Assembly: GCF_900112005.1 (NCBI RefSeq)
Contig: NZ_FOKK01000009.1
Span: 140,194 to 204,193, forward strand
Reading direction: 5' to 3'
DNA: 64,000 bases
Origin: Algoriphagus aquimarinus
GTDB lineage: Bacteria > Bacteroidota > Bacteroidia > Cytophagales > Cyclobacteriaceae
Within the stretch, counting starts at the first letter, position 1; each line of letters opens with the position of its first letter. This document shows, in pieces, positions 28,452-38,441 of this stretch. A program made the position numbers and the translations under genes. Under the pieces are notes generated by a model, which saw only the letters and a list, made by a program, of their open reading frames with translations, searched no databases and was not told where the DNA came from.

Positions 28452-28997
28452 TTATTTAAGATATACTGATTAGTTTTTCCCCAATCGTTATTTATGACAG
28501 TCGGATTTCCTATTACTAACGAGTTTGCAGGAACATCAAAAGTCACGAAAGAGCTTGGACAAATATGACTGTTATTACCAATATGAATATTACCGACAAT
28601 CACTAAATTGGTGCCAATCCAAACGTTATCCCCAATAGTTGGACAACCTTTTTTTTTACCTTCTGAAATTTGTCCTATAGTAACCCCAGGACTAAGATTA
28701 CAATTGTCACCCAAAACACTTCTAACATTTACAATTACTGATCCATGATGGCCAATAAACAGTCCATATCCAATTTTTGTCTTTAATGGAATTTGGAATC
28801 CACACCATCTACTAAAAAATCGACTTATAAAAAAATAATCCAATATAAAGCGTTAGTTTTTGAAAATATAGAACCTAATCGTAGAAAAAAGAGTAGCGTG
28901 CTCCCTCAATAATACAAAAGCTCTTCACCATACTAATAATATTAGAACTGCCAAAATACCTATACACGTCAGATGCAAAATATTCAAGAAATGTCAT
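28430..28997 (-). pseudogene. serine-acetyltransferase-like O-acetyltransferase broken by two frameshifts
   Basis: Three frames join into one protein of about 189 residues. From ATG 28997 frame one reads MTFLEYFASDVYRYFGSSN to EGARYSFF; the next frame reads LRLGSIFSKTNALYWIIF; the last frame reads ISRFFSRWCGFQIPLKTKIG and on through the left-handed beta-helix (GDNCNLSPGVTIG, IGDNVWIGTNLVIVG) to the end at 28430. The joined sequence matches polysaccharide-type serine O-acetyltransferases (WcaB-like) along its length. Both breaks lie in T-runs on the minus strand, at 28885-28890 (six T) and 28829-28835 (seven T); one extra T in each restores the frame. The last part alone lacks an ATG (TTG at 28843) and the N-terminal helices. 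Confidence 0.8.
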
Positions 28998-30153
28998 TTT
29001 CCAGTTTAGCCAAAATGTCCAATGATTTAACTCGCTTATCAAAAATATCTATAGCATTATCAAAAGAATCAACGCCTTCCGTTATGGAAATCTCATTCAA
29101 AATATGTAATTTTAATTTACGTACAAATTTAAATTTAAATACTTTAATAGCCGCAGTAAACGAATTATAAAATAATTCTATGATACTAAAATAACTATGA
29201 CCTTTAAATAAATAAAACTCTGACAAAATCAATTTAAAAATAGACCTGTTGAGAACAATAGCGCGAGCAGTCATAACGTAGACATTAAACTTTCGCAAGC
29301 TAGATTCTAGTCCAAGTTTCTCGAATGCTTGAATGCCCGCATAAGCCCAAACAGTTTCAACACTGTAAAATCTCGGAAGCCTATCTGACCAAGTAATACC
29401 TCCATTTTCAAAGTGAAAAGCGTCTTCCAATCTTCCGCAGTGTGAATTATTGGTACCTTTCGAGCTACCACTTTGTGGACACGCTCCCGCAATACTTAAG
29501 GGATAATCCAAGTGATAGACATTCTCTATAAAATTAGATAACACTATACATGAATAAATATCAGGACTGATTCCACCAAATAAATCTACGTTCTCAGCAA
29601 CCAATTTATCCAATACTTTAGTTCTGATAATTCCATGATACGGTCTAGGGAGGGCGGTATAGTTATATTCCTGCAAACCAAAGTCAAGTAATTTAGAAAT
29701 TTCAAAGCTTAAATTCACCTTCTTTACATTGCCTGAGGGAATATAGAAATTCAAATTACCCGAAGTTTTTTGACTAGAATTCGGATAAACATAATACATT
29801 GGAAATGTTGAAACAATTGCATCTGCACCAACCCTCTTAAAAACAGTTAAAAATTCAATTATAAACGGATTAACAGTATCATCATCGCCTAAAAACATAA
29901 AATAATCCCCTTTAATGTATTTTAGGGCTTTCTGAAAATTTTCTGCCATATTCATTCTATCATAGGTATGAAAATATTCTACTCTATGATCATTCTGACT
30001 ATAACAAAATTCTCTTAAATCGTCGGAATCACTGTTATCGCAAATAACCAGATGAATTTCCTTTGAAACTAAGCTCAAAATATGGCTTATAGACTTACGA
30101 CAGTACAACTGACGGTTCTTCGTAGGTATTATTATGCTTATTAAAGGATTCAT
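28984..30153 (-). CDS. family 2 glycosyltransferase
   Basis: A 389-residue GT-A enzyme. The start MNPLISIIIPTKNRQLYCR and the metal-binding motif FLGDDDTVNPF (near residue 92) are typical. The C-terminal 150 residues are less conserved and contain several hydrophobic stretches but no certain membrane helix. It should transfer a sugar to the growing lipid-linked unit. It shares one base with the flippase stop (TAATG) and overlaps the broken acetyltransferase by 14 bases. Confidence 0.87.
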   Translation of the reverse strand: MNPLISIIIPTKNRQLYCRKSISHILSLVSKEIHLVICDNSDSDDLREFCYSQNDHRVEYFHTYDRMNMAENFQKALKYIKGDYFMFLGDDDTVNPFIIEFLTVFKRVGADAIVSTFPMYYVYPNSSQKTSGNLNFYIPSGNVKKVNLSFEISKLLDFGLQEYNYTALPRPYHGIIRTKVLDKLVAENVDLFGGISPDIYSCIVLSNFIENVYHLDYPLSIAGACPQSGSSKGTNNSHCGRLEDAFHFENGGITWSDRLPRFYSVETVWAYAGIQAFEKLGLESSLRKFNVYVMTARAIVLNRSIFKLILSEFYLFKGHSYFSIIELFYNSFTAAIKVFKFKFVRKLKLHILNEISITEGVDSFDNAIDIFDKRVKSLDILAKLENDIS

Positions 30154-31658
30154 TAATTACTAGATGAAATTAAGTTTTTGATATAATCTATAGAATTTTT
30201 TTTCGGGCTTAAAACTAGAAGGGTAATAAAAAATATACAAGTAGCTGAAAAACCAATCCAAATAAACGAGTAGAACCGATTTACTTCTATAATATCAGGA
30301 ATAAATGAAAAAACAAATCCAATACTCATCGTTAATATAAACGGAACAATGATAGGTTTAAGATAAAGTTCAACAAAGCTGATAACACCAAAATATCTTC
30401 TATTAATGTAAAATACATAAATATTTGCAATTACAAATTGAATACCACAAAAAATGAAAGCGCCGCCAATTGCTCCATACTTACTTATTGCAATCCAATA
30501 TCCTGGCAATGTAAAAAATAAACTTCCTAAACCCAATATAATATTTAATCTCGTATAGCCATTAGCAATTGCAATATTATAAGGAAATATTTGTAGTGAA
30601 AGAAACGCTACACCAATGGATATAATAGGAACATAATCTTTGGTTTGAATCGCAATTTCATGATTTCCTGTCCAAATATAAATTAATTCATAGCTAAAAA
30701 AAATCATACATGCCATAATTGAAAATATTAAAATATTAACAATAATATTCAGTTTATCCAATAGTGCCTTCGCTTCATTCACTCTGTCTCCTGAAAATAA
30801 AACTGTAAATCGGGGAAGCATAGCAACAGATACCGGAGTTACAAAAATAAATATAGACATAGATAGGGAAACTGCAAGAGTATAAAATCCTAAGTTTTCT
30901 ATTGGTAGTACTTTGCTAATTACTAGCTTATCCATCTGTGTATTTAAAGCAGCTACAATAGATATCAAAAGCATACCACTTGCAAATTTCCAAGTTTTAG
31001 ACAGTATTGATCTTTCAATTCTGTTAAAATTAAATGAATGATTACCATTAATTGCTTTTCGGAGTATCAAACCTGCAATAATAGCAAAAGATAAAGTCGA
31101 AAATGCTTGCCAAATAAAAAAAACTTTTAGACTAGGGAGGAATAGAATAATTACTGCGACAACACCGTTTCGAAATACACTCCAAGTTACTTGCAACGTA
31201 TTTGACATTATTTGCTTCTCCAATCCAATGAGCCCCCCTAAATAAAATCGAATAAGTAACTGGAAGCCAATTTCGAAACCAATAATTTTTATAAATATTG
31301 AAATCTCATGAGAACTATATACCTCTGAAGTGATCCAATTGGAAGAAATAACATTTGAGAATGCGAATATTAAGGCGATACAAAGTCCCGTAATCAAAAA
31401 GTATACCGTTTCCAAAGTTGCAAATATACCGCGTTTTTCAAGAAAAGATTGATCAGATCTGGCTAGTTCGCGAGATAGAGTTGCTGTAAGCCCGGAATCC
31501 AAAATCACCATAAGGCCCGAAACAACTAAACTAAAACTAATAATTGAATAACTGTCAAAACCCAATAAATTAATATAAATCGGAATGAATACAAAACTTG
31601 ATACCACACTCCAAAATTTACCTACATAATTAGCTGCTAAATTTCTTTTAATGATCAT
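30153..31658 (-). CDS. Wzx-type oligosaccharide flippase
   Basis: A 501-residue polytopic protein with about 14 predicted transmembrane helices, of the polysaccharide-transporter branch of the MATE/MOP superfamily. The N-terminus (NLAANYVGKFWSVVSSFVF) and the mid region (KTWKFASGMLLISIVAALNT, MDKLVISKVLPIENLGFYTL) are characteristic. It should move undecaprenyl-diphosphate-linked repeat units across the inner membrane for polymerisation. It overlaps the RmlD-like gene by four bases (ATGA). Confidence 0.88.
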   Translation of the reverse strand: MIIKRNLAANYVGKFWSVVSSFVFIPIYINLLGFDSYSIISFSLVVSGLMVILDSGLTATLSRELARSDQSFLEKRGIFATLETVYFLITGLCIALIFAFSNVISSNWITSEVYSSHEISIFIKIIGFEIGFQLLIRFYLGGLIGLEKQIMSNTLQVTWSVFRNGVVAVIILFLPSLKVFFIWQAFSTLSFAIIAGLILRKAINGNHSFNFNRIERSILSKTWKFASGMLLISIVAALNTQMDKLVISKVLPIENLGFYTLAVSLSMSIFIFVTPVSVAMLPRFTVLFSGDRVNEAKALLDKLNIIVNILIFSIMACMIFFSYELIYIWTGNHEIAIQTKDYVPIISIGVAFLSLQIFPYNIAIANGYTRLNIILGLGSLFFTLPGYWIAISKYGAIGGAFIFCGIQFVIANIYVFYINRRYFGVISFVELYLKPIIVPFILTMSIGFVFSFIPDIIEVNRFYSFIWIGFSATCIFFITLLVLSPKKNSIDYIKNLISSSN

Positions 31659-32506
31659 AAAACATAATGATCATATAGATATTTATTATCAGAAATCCAA
31701 ATTTTCATATCATAGATCATTTCGTCGTAGCTTTTAACGGAGAAATTAAAATCTTTACGAGTATTAATCAGGGTTTTATCTACATGTAAATCTTCGAACT
31801 TTCTGATCGGAATAGAGTTATCATTAAAATGTTTATTAAAAAGCGATAATAAATCAAATTTTGAGATATTACTATTATTAACCAAATGATACAGCCCTGA
31901 AATATCTTGAATAATCGCTTGTTCTATTGCCCTTGCTAATTCTAAAGTAGTAACGCCAGTCCATAACACTTTAGAAAATCCATTAATGGGACCTTTTTGT
32001 TTCATAAACCAATTAAAAAGGCCTATTCCTTTCAAATTAACATCAGGACCGATAATTGAATTTCTGAAAGTCAAATTTTTATTGTCGATAACTTCACCTA
32101 ATGATTTTGTCTTATCATATATGGTAAGTCCATCCGGAATAGACATCTCATCATAATTTCCGACTAGACCGGAAAATACACAATCTGTACTTAAATGAAT
32201 TAGCTTAGTTTTAGTTCCTTCAAGTTTTTCAGCTATCAAATGAGGCAATAAACTATTAATAAATATCGATTTCTTAAGATCATTGGCATCTTCATTTAAA
32301 ACTCCTATGCAGTTTATTACAGCATCATACTCATTTTCTTTAAATAAACTCTCAAAAAACTCAAAATTTTGAATATCGCCTATTACATTATTGCAATAAG
32401 GAAAAGTCTTTCGGGTAACTGCTAAAACATCATGATCTTTTTTTGTCAGATACAAAGAGATCATATGACCAGCCATACCGGTCGCTCCTAAAACTAATAT
32501 TTTCAT
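31655..32506 (-). CDS. RmlD/FnlB-like sugar-nucleotide reductase
   Basis: A 283-residue short-chain dehydrogenase. It has the NAD(P) motif VLGATGMAGH (5-14), the STDCVFSG segment with the catalytic serine/threonine, and YDKTKSLGE with the catalytic YxxxK pair. The family reduces 4-keto-6-deoxy sugar nucleotides (RmlD for dTDP-rhamnose; FnlB/WbvR for UDP-6-deoxy-HexNAc). Lying directly after the FnlA/CapE-like gene, it most likely reduces that enzyme's product. Confidence 0.83.
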   Translation of the reverse strand: MKILVLGATGMAGHMISLYLTKKDHDVLAVTRKTFPYCNNVIGDIQNFEFFESLFKENEYDAVINCIGVLNEDANDLKKSIFINSLLPHLIAEKLEGTKTKLIHLSTDCVFSGLVGNYDEMSIPDGLTIYDKTKSLGEVIDNKNLTFRNSIIGPDVNLKGIGLFNWFMKQKGPINGFSKVLWTGVTTLELARAIEQAIIQDISGLYHLVNNSNISKFDLLSLFNKHFNDNSIPIRKFEDLHVDKTLINTRKDFNFSVKSYDEMIYDMKIWISDNKYLYDHYVL

Positions 32507-33520
32507 TTATTGGCTTAATTCAGTTTTTACGTATTCTAAAGACAAAAGTAAACTTTTAAGTTCTTCTACGTCCAATCTTTTTGTATTGTCAGAATTATAT
32601 TCATTGTCTTGCAATACGGGCCCATCCTCCTGTACATATTTTGTATAATTCAAATCTCTATAATCAGCGGGAACCCTATAAAAATCCTTCATATCTTCGG
32701 CTTTTGACATTTCTTCCCTTCCACAAAGTGATTCATACATTTTTTCGCCATGTCTCGCTCCTATTACCTGAATTTCATTACTCGCATTGAAGATTTCTTT
32801 CAAAGCTACAGCCAGCGTCTCAATCGTGGCAGCTGGTGACTTCTGAACAAATAGATCGCCTGGCTCAGCATTTTCAAATGCAAATTTAACCAGGTTAACT
32901 GAATCGTCGAGTGACATCATAAAACGCGTCATATTTGGATTGGTAACGGTCAGTGGTTTACCTTCCTTTATTTGCCTAATAAATAGTGGAATAATTGAAC
33001 CTCTTGAAGCCATTACATTACCGTAACGAGTCGCACAAAAAATTCCATTGTTTGACTTAACCCTTGAATCCCTCGCCTTTGAAATAGCCAGTTTTTCCAT
33101 TAACGCTTTAGTCATTCCCATAGTATTAATGGGATAAACAGCTTTGTCAGTACTCAATACTACTACCTTTTTCACGTTGTTGATCGCAGCTGCTTCCAGT
33201 ACATTCTCAGATCCTAATATATTTGTTTTTACAGCTTGCAGCGGATAAAATTCACAAGAAGGAACTTGTTTCAATGCTGCGGCCTGAAATAAAAAATCAG
33301 TTCCCGCCATTGCGACATTAACACTTTCAAAGTCTCGTACATCCCCAATGATAAAATTTAATTTATCATTTTTATATTGAATCCGCATATCCTCTTGTTT
33401 TTTTTCATCCCGGCTAAAAATGCGAATTTCTCCAATATCAGTATTTAGAAAATGCTTTAAAACTGCATTACCAAAGGAGCCCGTTCCTCCAGTAATCATT
33501 AATACTTTATCTTTAAACAT
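32507..33520 (-). CDS. UDP-HexNAc 4,6-dehydratase/epimerase (FnlA/CapE-like)
   Basis: A 337-residue soluble short-chain dehydrogenase. It has TGGTGSFG (10-17), STDKAVYPINTMGMTK (123-138) with M134/K138 in the place of the usual YxxxK, and VIGARHGEKMYE near the C-terminus. This signature is that of FnlA/WbjB/CapE, which convert UDP-GlcNAc to UDP-4-keto-6-deoxy-HexNAc intermediates of L-FucNAc or L-QuiNAc. Its stop lies directly before the ATG of the RmlD-like reductase. A hairpin and 136-base gap separate it from the dehydrogenase gene upstream. Confidence 0.88.
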   Translation of the reverse strand: MFKDKVLMITGGTGSFGNAVLKHFLNTDIGEIRIFSRDEKKQEDMRIQYKNDKLNFIIGDVRDFESVNVAMAGTDFLFQAAALKQVPSCEFYPLQAVKTNILGSENVLEAAAINNVKKVVVLSTDKAVYPINTMGMTKALMEKLAISKARDSRVKSNNGIFCATRYGNVMASRGSIIPLFIRQIKEGKPLTVTNPNMTRFMMSLDDSVNLVKFAFENAEPGDLFVQKSPAATIETLAVALKEIFNASNEIQVIGARHGEKMYESLCGREEMSKAEDMKDFYRVPADYRDLNYTKYVQEDGPVLQDNEYNSDNTKRLDVEELKSLLLSLEYVKTELSQ

Positions 33521-33604
33521 AAATTTATTATTAAAAGAAATTAGGCAAAATAAATAATTATCGAAATTAACTTATAGTGAGATTGTGACCCTAAAAGACC
33601 CAGC

Positions 33605-33638
33605 ATTTCGAACTATAATATAAATTGAAGTTCGAAAT
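33605..33638 (-). terminator. possible terminator after the UDP-HexNAc dehydrogenase gene
   Basis: Ten-base perfect arms (33605-33614 and 33629-33638) with a 14-base loop lie 19 bases past the stop at 33657. There is no T-run, so termination is uncertain. Confidence 0.35.
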
Positions 33639-33656
33639 CCTAAGATCACTAAAATA

Positions 33657-34967
33657 CTACAATCTACTATCCACTAAATCCTTGTTCAACATGCTTTTTA
33701 CATCAAACACCACCTGTTTGTCTGACTTACGGATATCCCAAGTTTTAAATTCCTTATGGCCTACTGCGAGTATAATAGCTGAATACTCTGCTAACACAGG
33801 CTTTGTACCTCCGTTCATAATCTCAATGCCATACTCATGCATCACCTCGGCAGCATCAGCCCAAGGATCATACACACAAACATCTATATCGAAAGATTTG
33901 AGTTCCTGATAAATATCGATCACTCTGGTGTTTCTTACGTCTGGGCAGTCTTCCTTAAAAGTGAATCCAAGGATCAAAACCTTTGAGTCTACTACTTTGA
34001 GATCCTTACGCATCATGTGCTTGATAGTCTCTGTTGCCACGTGCTTGCCCATGGAATCATTCAATCGCCTTCCAGCCAAGATAATCTCTGGGTGATAACC
34101 CACTTCCTGTGCTTTCTGAGCCAGATAAAAAGGATCTACCGAGATACAGTGACCTCCTACTAATCCTGGTTTGAAAGGAAGGAAATTCCACTTTGTACCC
34201 GCTGCTTCCAATACTTCTTGTGTATCTATATCAAGCAGATTAAAAATCTTAGACAATTCATTCACAAAGGCAATATTGATATCCCGCTGGGAGTTCTCTA
34301 TTACTTTAGCTGCTTCTGCTACTTTGATACAGGATGCTTTATGAGTTCCAGCGGTAATCACTGACTTATATAACTGATCCACATATTCTGCCACTTCAGG
34401 AGTACTACCAGATGTGATCTTCAGGATCTTGGTTACTGTATGTTCCTTATCTCCCGGATTGATACGCTCTGGTGAGTAGCCTGCAAAAAAGTCTTCATTG
34501 TATTTGAGGCCAGAGATCTTCTCTAACACTGGCACACATTCCTCTTCCGTCACTCCAGGATAAACTGTGGATTCATAGATCACCACATCTCCCTTTTTCA
34601 ATACCTTAGCAATCATTTCTGATGCTTTGATCATAGGCGTCAGTACAGGTCTATTGTGTCTGTCCGTAGGAGTAGGTACGGTGACTACAAAAATATTAGC
34701 TGAAGAAACCGGAAGTATGGCATCTGTGATCAAAAGTCCATTTCCTCTTTCATCCAATTCTTGAGCAGTAAGAGCCAGGACCTTTTTAAGATCTTCATCA
34801 GCCACTTCCAGCGTTCTATCATGTCCCTTTTGAAGCTGATCTACTCTACTTGCATTGATATCATACCCTACTGTTTTGTATTTCTCTGCAAATGCCGCAG
34901 CAAGTGGCAGACCTACATAGCCAAGTCCGATAATTGCAATTTTACTGTTTTCTAGGTTTGTAAGCAT
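33657..34967 (-). CDS. UDP-N-acetylhexosamine dehydrogenase (TviB/WbpO-like)
   Basis: A 436-residue enzyme that oxidises C6 of a UDP-HexNAc (GlcNAc or GalNAc) to the uronate with two NAD+. The NAD motif is GLGYVGLP (14-21), the acceptor region has [19 protein letters not shown] and [17 protein letters not shown], and the catalytic cysteine is C274 in [12 protein letters not shown]. These features match Vi-antigen TviB and Pseudomonas WbpO rather than UDP-glucose dehydrogenase. The polysaccharide is therefore probably acidic. Confidence 0.88.
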   Translation of the reverse strand: MLTNLENSKIAIIGLGYVGLPLAAAFAEKYKTVGYDINASRVDQLQKGHDRTLEVADEDLKKVLALTAQELDERGNGLLITDAILPVSSANIFVVTVPTPTDRHNRPVLTPMIKASEMIAKVLKKGDVVIYESTVYPGVTEEECVPVLEKISGLKYNEDFFAGYSPERINPGDKEHTVTKILKITSGSTPEVAEYVDQLYKSVITAGTHKASCIKVAEAAKVIENSQRDINIAFVNELSKIFNLLDIDTQEVLEAAGTKWNFLPFKPGLVGGHCISVDPFYLAQKAQEVGYHPEIILAGRRLNDSMGKHVATETIKHMMRKDLKVVDSKVLILGFTFKEDCPDVRNTRVIDIYQELKSFDIDVCVYDPWADAAEVMHEYGIEIMNGGTKPVLAEYSAIILAVGHKEFKTWDIRKSDKQVVFDVKSMLNKDLVDSRL

Positions 34968-35074
34968 AAATGTTCATCACAGCATCCCGATAGCAATCAG
35001 GGCACTGAGGAGTTTTGTTTGAAATTTGTTAAGAGTTGAGGGTTACTACTAAAGTTGAAAAAGACTAAGCAATG

Positions 35075-36214
35075 CTATTCTTCTCCTTTCAGCAACATAT
35101 TTCCAGTATTCGATTCTCTTTGGAAAAGCTGAATATCTGAGCTCATCATATCTTCTACTAATCCTGCAAGATCATATTTAGGCTTCCAGCCCAATTTGGT
35201 GTTGGCTTTAGTTGGGTCTCCGATTAGGAGGTCCACTTCTGTTGGGCGGAAGTATCTAGGATCTACTTTAACTAGGGTAGAGTTCAGGAGATTAGAGATT
35301 GGGAGAATGAGAGATTGACCAGTAGATTTAAGGTACTTCTTTTCATCTACAGAATCTAGGATACCTACCTCTTCTACTCCTTCTCCCTCCCAGCGGAGTT
35401 TGAATCCTACATGGGCAAAGGACATGGTAATGAAATCACGCACTTTGGTTGTCACTCCAGTCGCAATCACATAATCCTCCGCTACTTCCTGTTGTAGCAT
35501 CAGCCACATGGCTTTCACATAATCCTTTGCATGGCCCCAGTCCCGCTTGGCGTCTAGATTGCCCATGTAAAATTCAGATTGAAGTCCCAGCGCTATCTTG
35601 GAAACTGCCCTGGTTATTTTTCGTGTTACGAAGGTTTCCCCTCTCAGAGGAGACTCATGGTTGAAAAGAATGCCATTACAGGCAAAAATACCATACGCTT
35701 CTCTATAATTCACAGTGATCCAATAGGCATAGAGCTTGGCCACTGCATAGGGAGATCTAGGATAAAATGGAGTGGACTCTGACTGCGGTACTTGCTGAAC
35801 AAGACCATACAATTCTGAAGTAGATGCTTGATAGATTTTGGTCTTCTTTTCCAATCCCAATAAGCGCACGGCCTCTAAAATTCTTAATGTTCCCATTCCG
35901 TCCGCGTTGGCGGTGTATTCTGGAATATCAAATGACACTTGCACATGAGACATCGCTGCTAGATTGTATATCTCGTCCGGCTGGGTTTCCTGAATGATAC
36001 GGGTCAAATTCATGGAATCAGTCATGTCTCCGTAGTGTAGCACCAACTGTGGATTCTCTACATGTGGATCCTGATATAAGTGATCAATTCTATCCGTATT
36101 TATTAGGGACGATCTGCGCTTAACTCCATGAACCTTATAACCTTTCTCTAGGAGTAACTCAGCGAGATAGGCACCATCTTGTCCGGTGATTCCTGTAATT
36201 AATGCAGTTTTCAT
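35075..36214 (-). CDS. gmd: GDP-mannose 4,6-dehydratase
   Basis: A 379-residue short-chain dehydrogenase that makes GDP-4-keto-6-deoxy-mannose. The NADP motif is [10 protein letters not shown] (7-16); the active site has QASTSELYG (129-137) and Y156/K160 in [21 protein letters not shown] and [17 protein letters not shown] are Gmd hallmarks. With the nearby fcl and manC genes it completes the route to GDP-L-fucose. Length is normal. Confidence 0.95.
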   Translation of the reverse strand: MKTALITGITGQDGAYLAELLLEKGYKVHGVKRRSSLINTDRIDHLYQDPHVENPQLVLHYGDMTDSMNLTRIIQETQPDEIYNLAAMSHVQVSFDIPEYTANADGMGTLRILEAVRLLGLEKKTKIYQASTSELYGLVQQVPQSESTPFYPRSPYAVAKLYAYWITVNYREAYGIFACNGILFNHESPLRGETFVTRKITRAVSKIALGLQSEFYMGNLDAKRDWGHAKDYVKAMWLMLQQEVAEDYVIATGVTTKVRDFITMSFAHVGFKLRWEGEGVEEVGILDSVDEKKYLKSTGQSLILPISNLLNSTLVKVDPRYFRPTEVDLLIGDPTKANTKLGWKPKYDLAGLVEDMMSSDIQLFQRESNTGNMLLKGEE

Positions 36215-36325
36215 TATTTGGTTTTAAAAATGCGGAAGGTCAGCAAAAAGAATCTTGAATAGTGCATTTGAATGGGAGATAAATTCATTCCGCTTTACTT
36301 AATCCCACAAAGTTCATCACTAATT

Positions 36326-37186
36326 TTAGTAAGCCGTTCGTCTAAGAACTTTTTTTCTAACCAAATCCCTAAAGTTTGTGTAGGTGTTTGGACTCAATAC
36401 TTTGGAGTATGTATCCAGCATAGTTTTAATCCCTATGGCAACTCCATAATGCCTGAATTTGAAACGTAAATATTCAGAAAATGCCTGTCCTTTCACATCG
36501 TGCAGCATTTTCCATCTTTTCCTTAACGGGTAGCTAGGATTCCCCCAATATGGCAAAATATTAGTATCGCATTCAGCAAGATAATCTGAGCTGGTATAGC
36601 ATTTAAACCCTGCCTCGATAGCTCTAAGGCCATAATCATAATCTCCTAGGTAATGTGTGTAGGAAGGTGAAAGTGTTCCTATTTTTCTAACGATTTCTCT
36701 AGAGATCATCACAAAATTACCCGATATCAAGGTTACTTGCTGTAGATTCTTTTTTGGCTTAATTGGACCAAACCCATCCCAACCACCATATGAAAACTCC
36801 TCTGTGTTTGGAATCTTACATGCCGCTGTAATGATGTTCGGCTTTCCAACTTTGAGGTAATCTGCATAGATATTTTTTATGGCGTTAGGCAATAAGAACG
36901 TATCATCATTCAGCCAAAAATAAAAATCAAAGTCATCTGATTCAATAGCATTCTTCCAAGCTAAATCCATTCCTCCATTCCAAAAAAGATTTCCACTCCC
37001 ATAAACGGTATGAACTTGGGGAAACTCTGAATTAATCATTTCAGAAGTGCCGTCAGTACTTCCATCATCGCAAAGGAACACTTCTAAAGTACTATCCTTG
37101 GGCAAATCCTGTTCAAAGAGATTTTGAAGGCAATTTCTAGTTTTTTCTTTTCGGTTATGGCATGCAATGAGAACAGCGGCTTTCAA
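36326..37186 (-). CDS. family 2 glycosyltransferase (rhamnosyltransferase-like)
   Basis: A 286-residue GT-A enzyme. The start KAAVLIACHNRKEKTRNCL, the nucleotide site FLCDDGSTDGT and the metal site WLNDDTFLLPNA fit the family that includes dTDP-rhamnosyl and related transferases. The gene lies between gmd and fcl, so a GDP-fucose donor is plausible but unproven. The start codon is TTG at 37186; no ATG precedes the conserved N-terminus in frame. Confidence 0.82.
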   Translation of the reverse strand: MKAAVLIACHNRKEKTRNCLQNLFEQDLPKDSTLEVFLCDDGSTDGTSEMINSEFPQVHTVYGSGNLFWNGGMDLAWKNAIESDDFDFYFWLNDDTFLLPNAIKNIYADYLKVGKPNIITAACKIPNTEEFSYGGWDGFGPIKPKKNLQQVTLISGNFVMISREIVRKIGTLSPSYTHYLGDYDYGLRAIEAGFKCYTSSDYLAECDTNILPYWGNPSYPLRKRWKMLHDVKGQAFSEYLRFKFRHYGVAIGIKTMLDTYSKVLSPNTYTNFRDLVRKKVLRRTAY

Positions 37187-37429
37187 ATGGACAAGGATAA
37201 TGGTTAGTATTAAAAAGAATAAATTAGATGTTTGTGCTTTGAGCCTGGAATTTAGGGCTTATTGCATAAACATGAAAGTTGAATCTATAAAAATTTATGT
37301 GTATTCGGATCAATACATATTTTGAATACCATTCTCGTTAACTGCGCTCAGGGACCGAATTTAAGTTTGATGCCTGATTAAACATAGGTGCAGGTAGCCG
37401 AATACAGCTATTAAAATTTAACAGAATAA

Positions 37430-38401
37430 TTAAATTTTCACTTCCTTAAAAGTTTCTTGATTCTTCAAAAACCATTCGTATGTTCTTTTAATACCATCTT
37501 CAAGACCAATTTTTGCTTTCCATCCAGCTTGTTGCATTTTGGTGACATCCATTAATTTTCTTGGTGTTCCATCGGGTTTGGTCGAATCCCAATTAATATC
37601 TCCAGTATGTCCTACTGTTTTTTGAATCAATTCAGCTAGCTCTTTAATAGAAAGATCAGTCCCTGTTCCAATGTTATACAAGTATTCCTTGAACTCATTT
37701 TCTAATGCAAACACTACTGCATCAGCTAAGTCTTCTACAAATAAAAACTCACGCATAGGTGAGCCAGAACCCCATAGTTTGACAGGCTCACTACAAGTAG
37801 TTCCATTTCTTTCACCAGCCAATTTAGCCTCATGAAACTTCCTCATCATTGCCGGAAGAACATGAGAAGTAGTCAAATCAAAATTATCATTTGGCCCATA
37901 TAAATTGGTAGGCATTAAAGAAATGTAGTCCTTTCCAAATTGCTTCCTAATGGCTTCGCAGGCTTTCACACCAGTGATTTTTGCTATTGCATACCATTCA
38001 TTTGTCGGCTCTAATGGGCCTGTTAATAAGTACTCCTCTTTCAGAGGCTGTGGAGCTAATTTTGGATAAATACAGGAGGAACCTAAGAAGATGAACTTTT
38101 GCACATCTGCTTTCAGAGACGAGTCTATGAGATTATTTTGAATCTGCATATTCTCCATCAAAAATTGAAATGGGTTATTGTTGTTAGCAAGAATCCCCCC
38201 TACTCTAGCTGCTGCATCAATTACTACAGCTGGTTTTTCCTCAGAAAAAAAATCAGAAACAGCAAGCTGATTTCTGAGATCAAGTTCGAGTGAATTTCTT
38301 CCTACTAAATTGGTATAGCCTTTCGCATGAAGAGCACTCCAAATAGCAGAACCAACCATTCCCCGATGACCTGCAATAAAAATTTTGTCGTTCTTTCTCA
38401 A
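37430..38401 (-). CDS. fcl: GDP-L-fucose synthase
   Basis: A 323-residue bifunctional 3,5-epimerase/4-reductase that turns GDP-4-keto-6-deoxy-mannose into GDP-L-fucose. It has the NADP motif IAGHRGMVGSA (9-19), GSSCIYP (107-113) and the catalytic Y137/K141 in NEWYAIAKITG; NLYGPNDNF is typical. The start is TTG at 38401. An upstream in-frame stop (TAA) leaves no ATG, and the ATG a few bases upstream is out of frame and meets a stop after two codons. Length supports TTG. Confidence 0.92.
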   Translation of the reverse strand: MRKNDKIFIAGHRGMVGSAIWSALHAKGYTNLVGRNSLELDLRNQLAVSDFFSEEKPAVVIDAAARVGGILANNNNPFQFLMENMQIQNNLIDSSLKADVQKFIFLGSSCIYPKLAPQPLKEEYLLTGPLEPTNEWYAIAKITGVKACEAIRKQFGKDYISLMPTNLYGPNDNFDLTTSHVLPAMMRKFHEAKLAGERNGTTCSEPVKLWGSGSPMREFLFVEDLADAVVFALENEFKEYLYNIGTGTDLSIKELAELIQKTVGHTGDINWDSTKPDGTPRKLMDVTKMQQAGWKAKIGLEDGIKRTYEWFLKNQETFKEVKI

Positions 38402-38441
38402 TGATTCATTTATTGATTAAATGGGTGAAGCATTTATAGAA

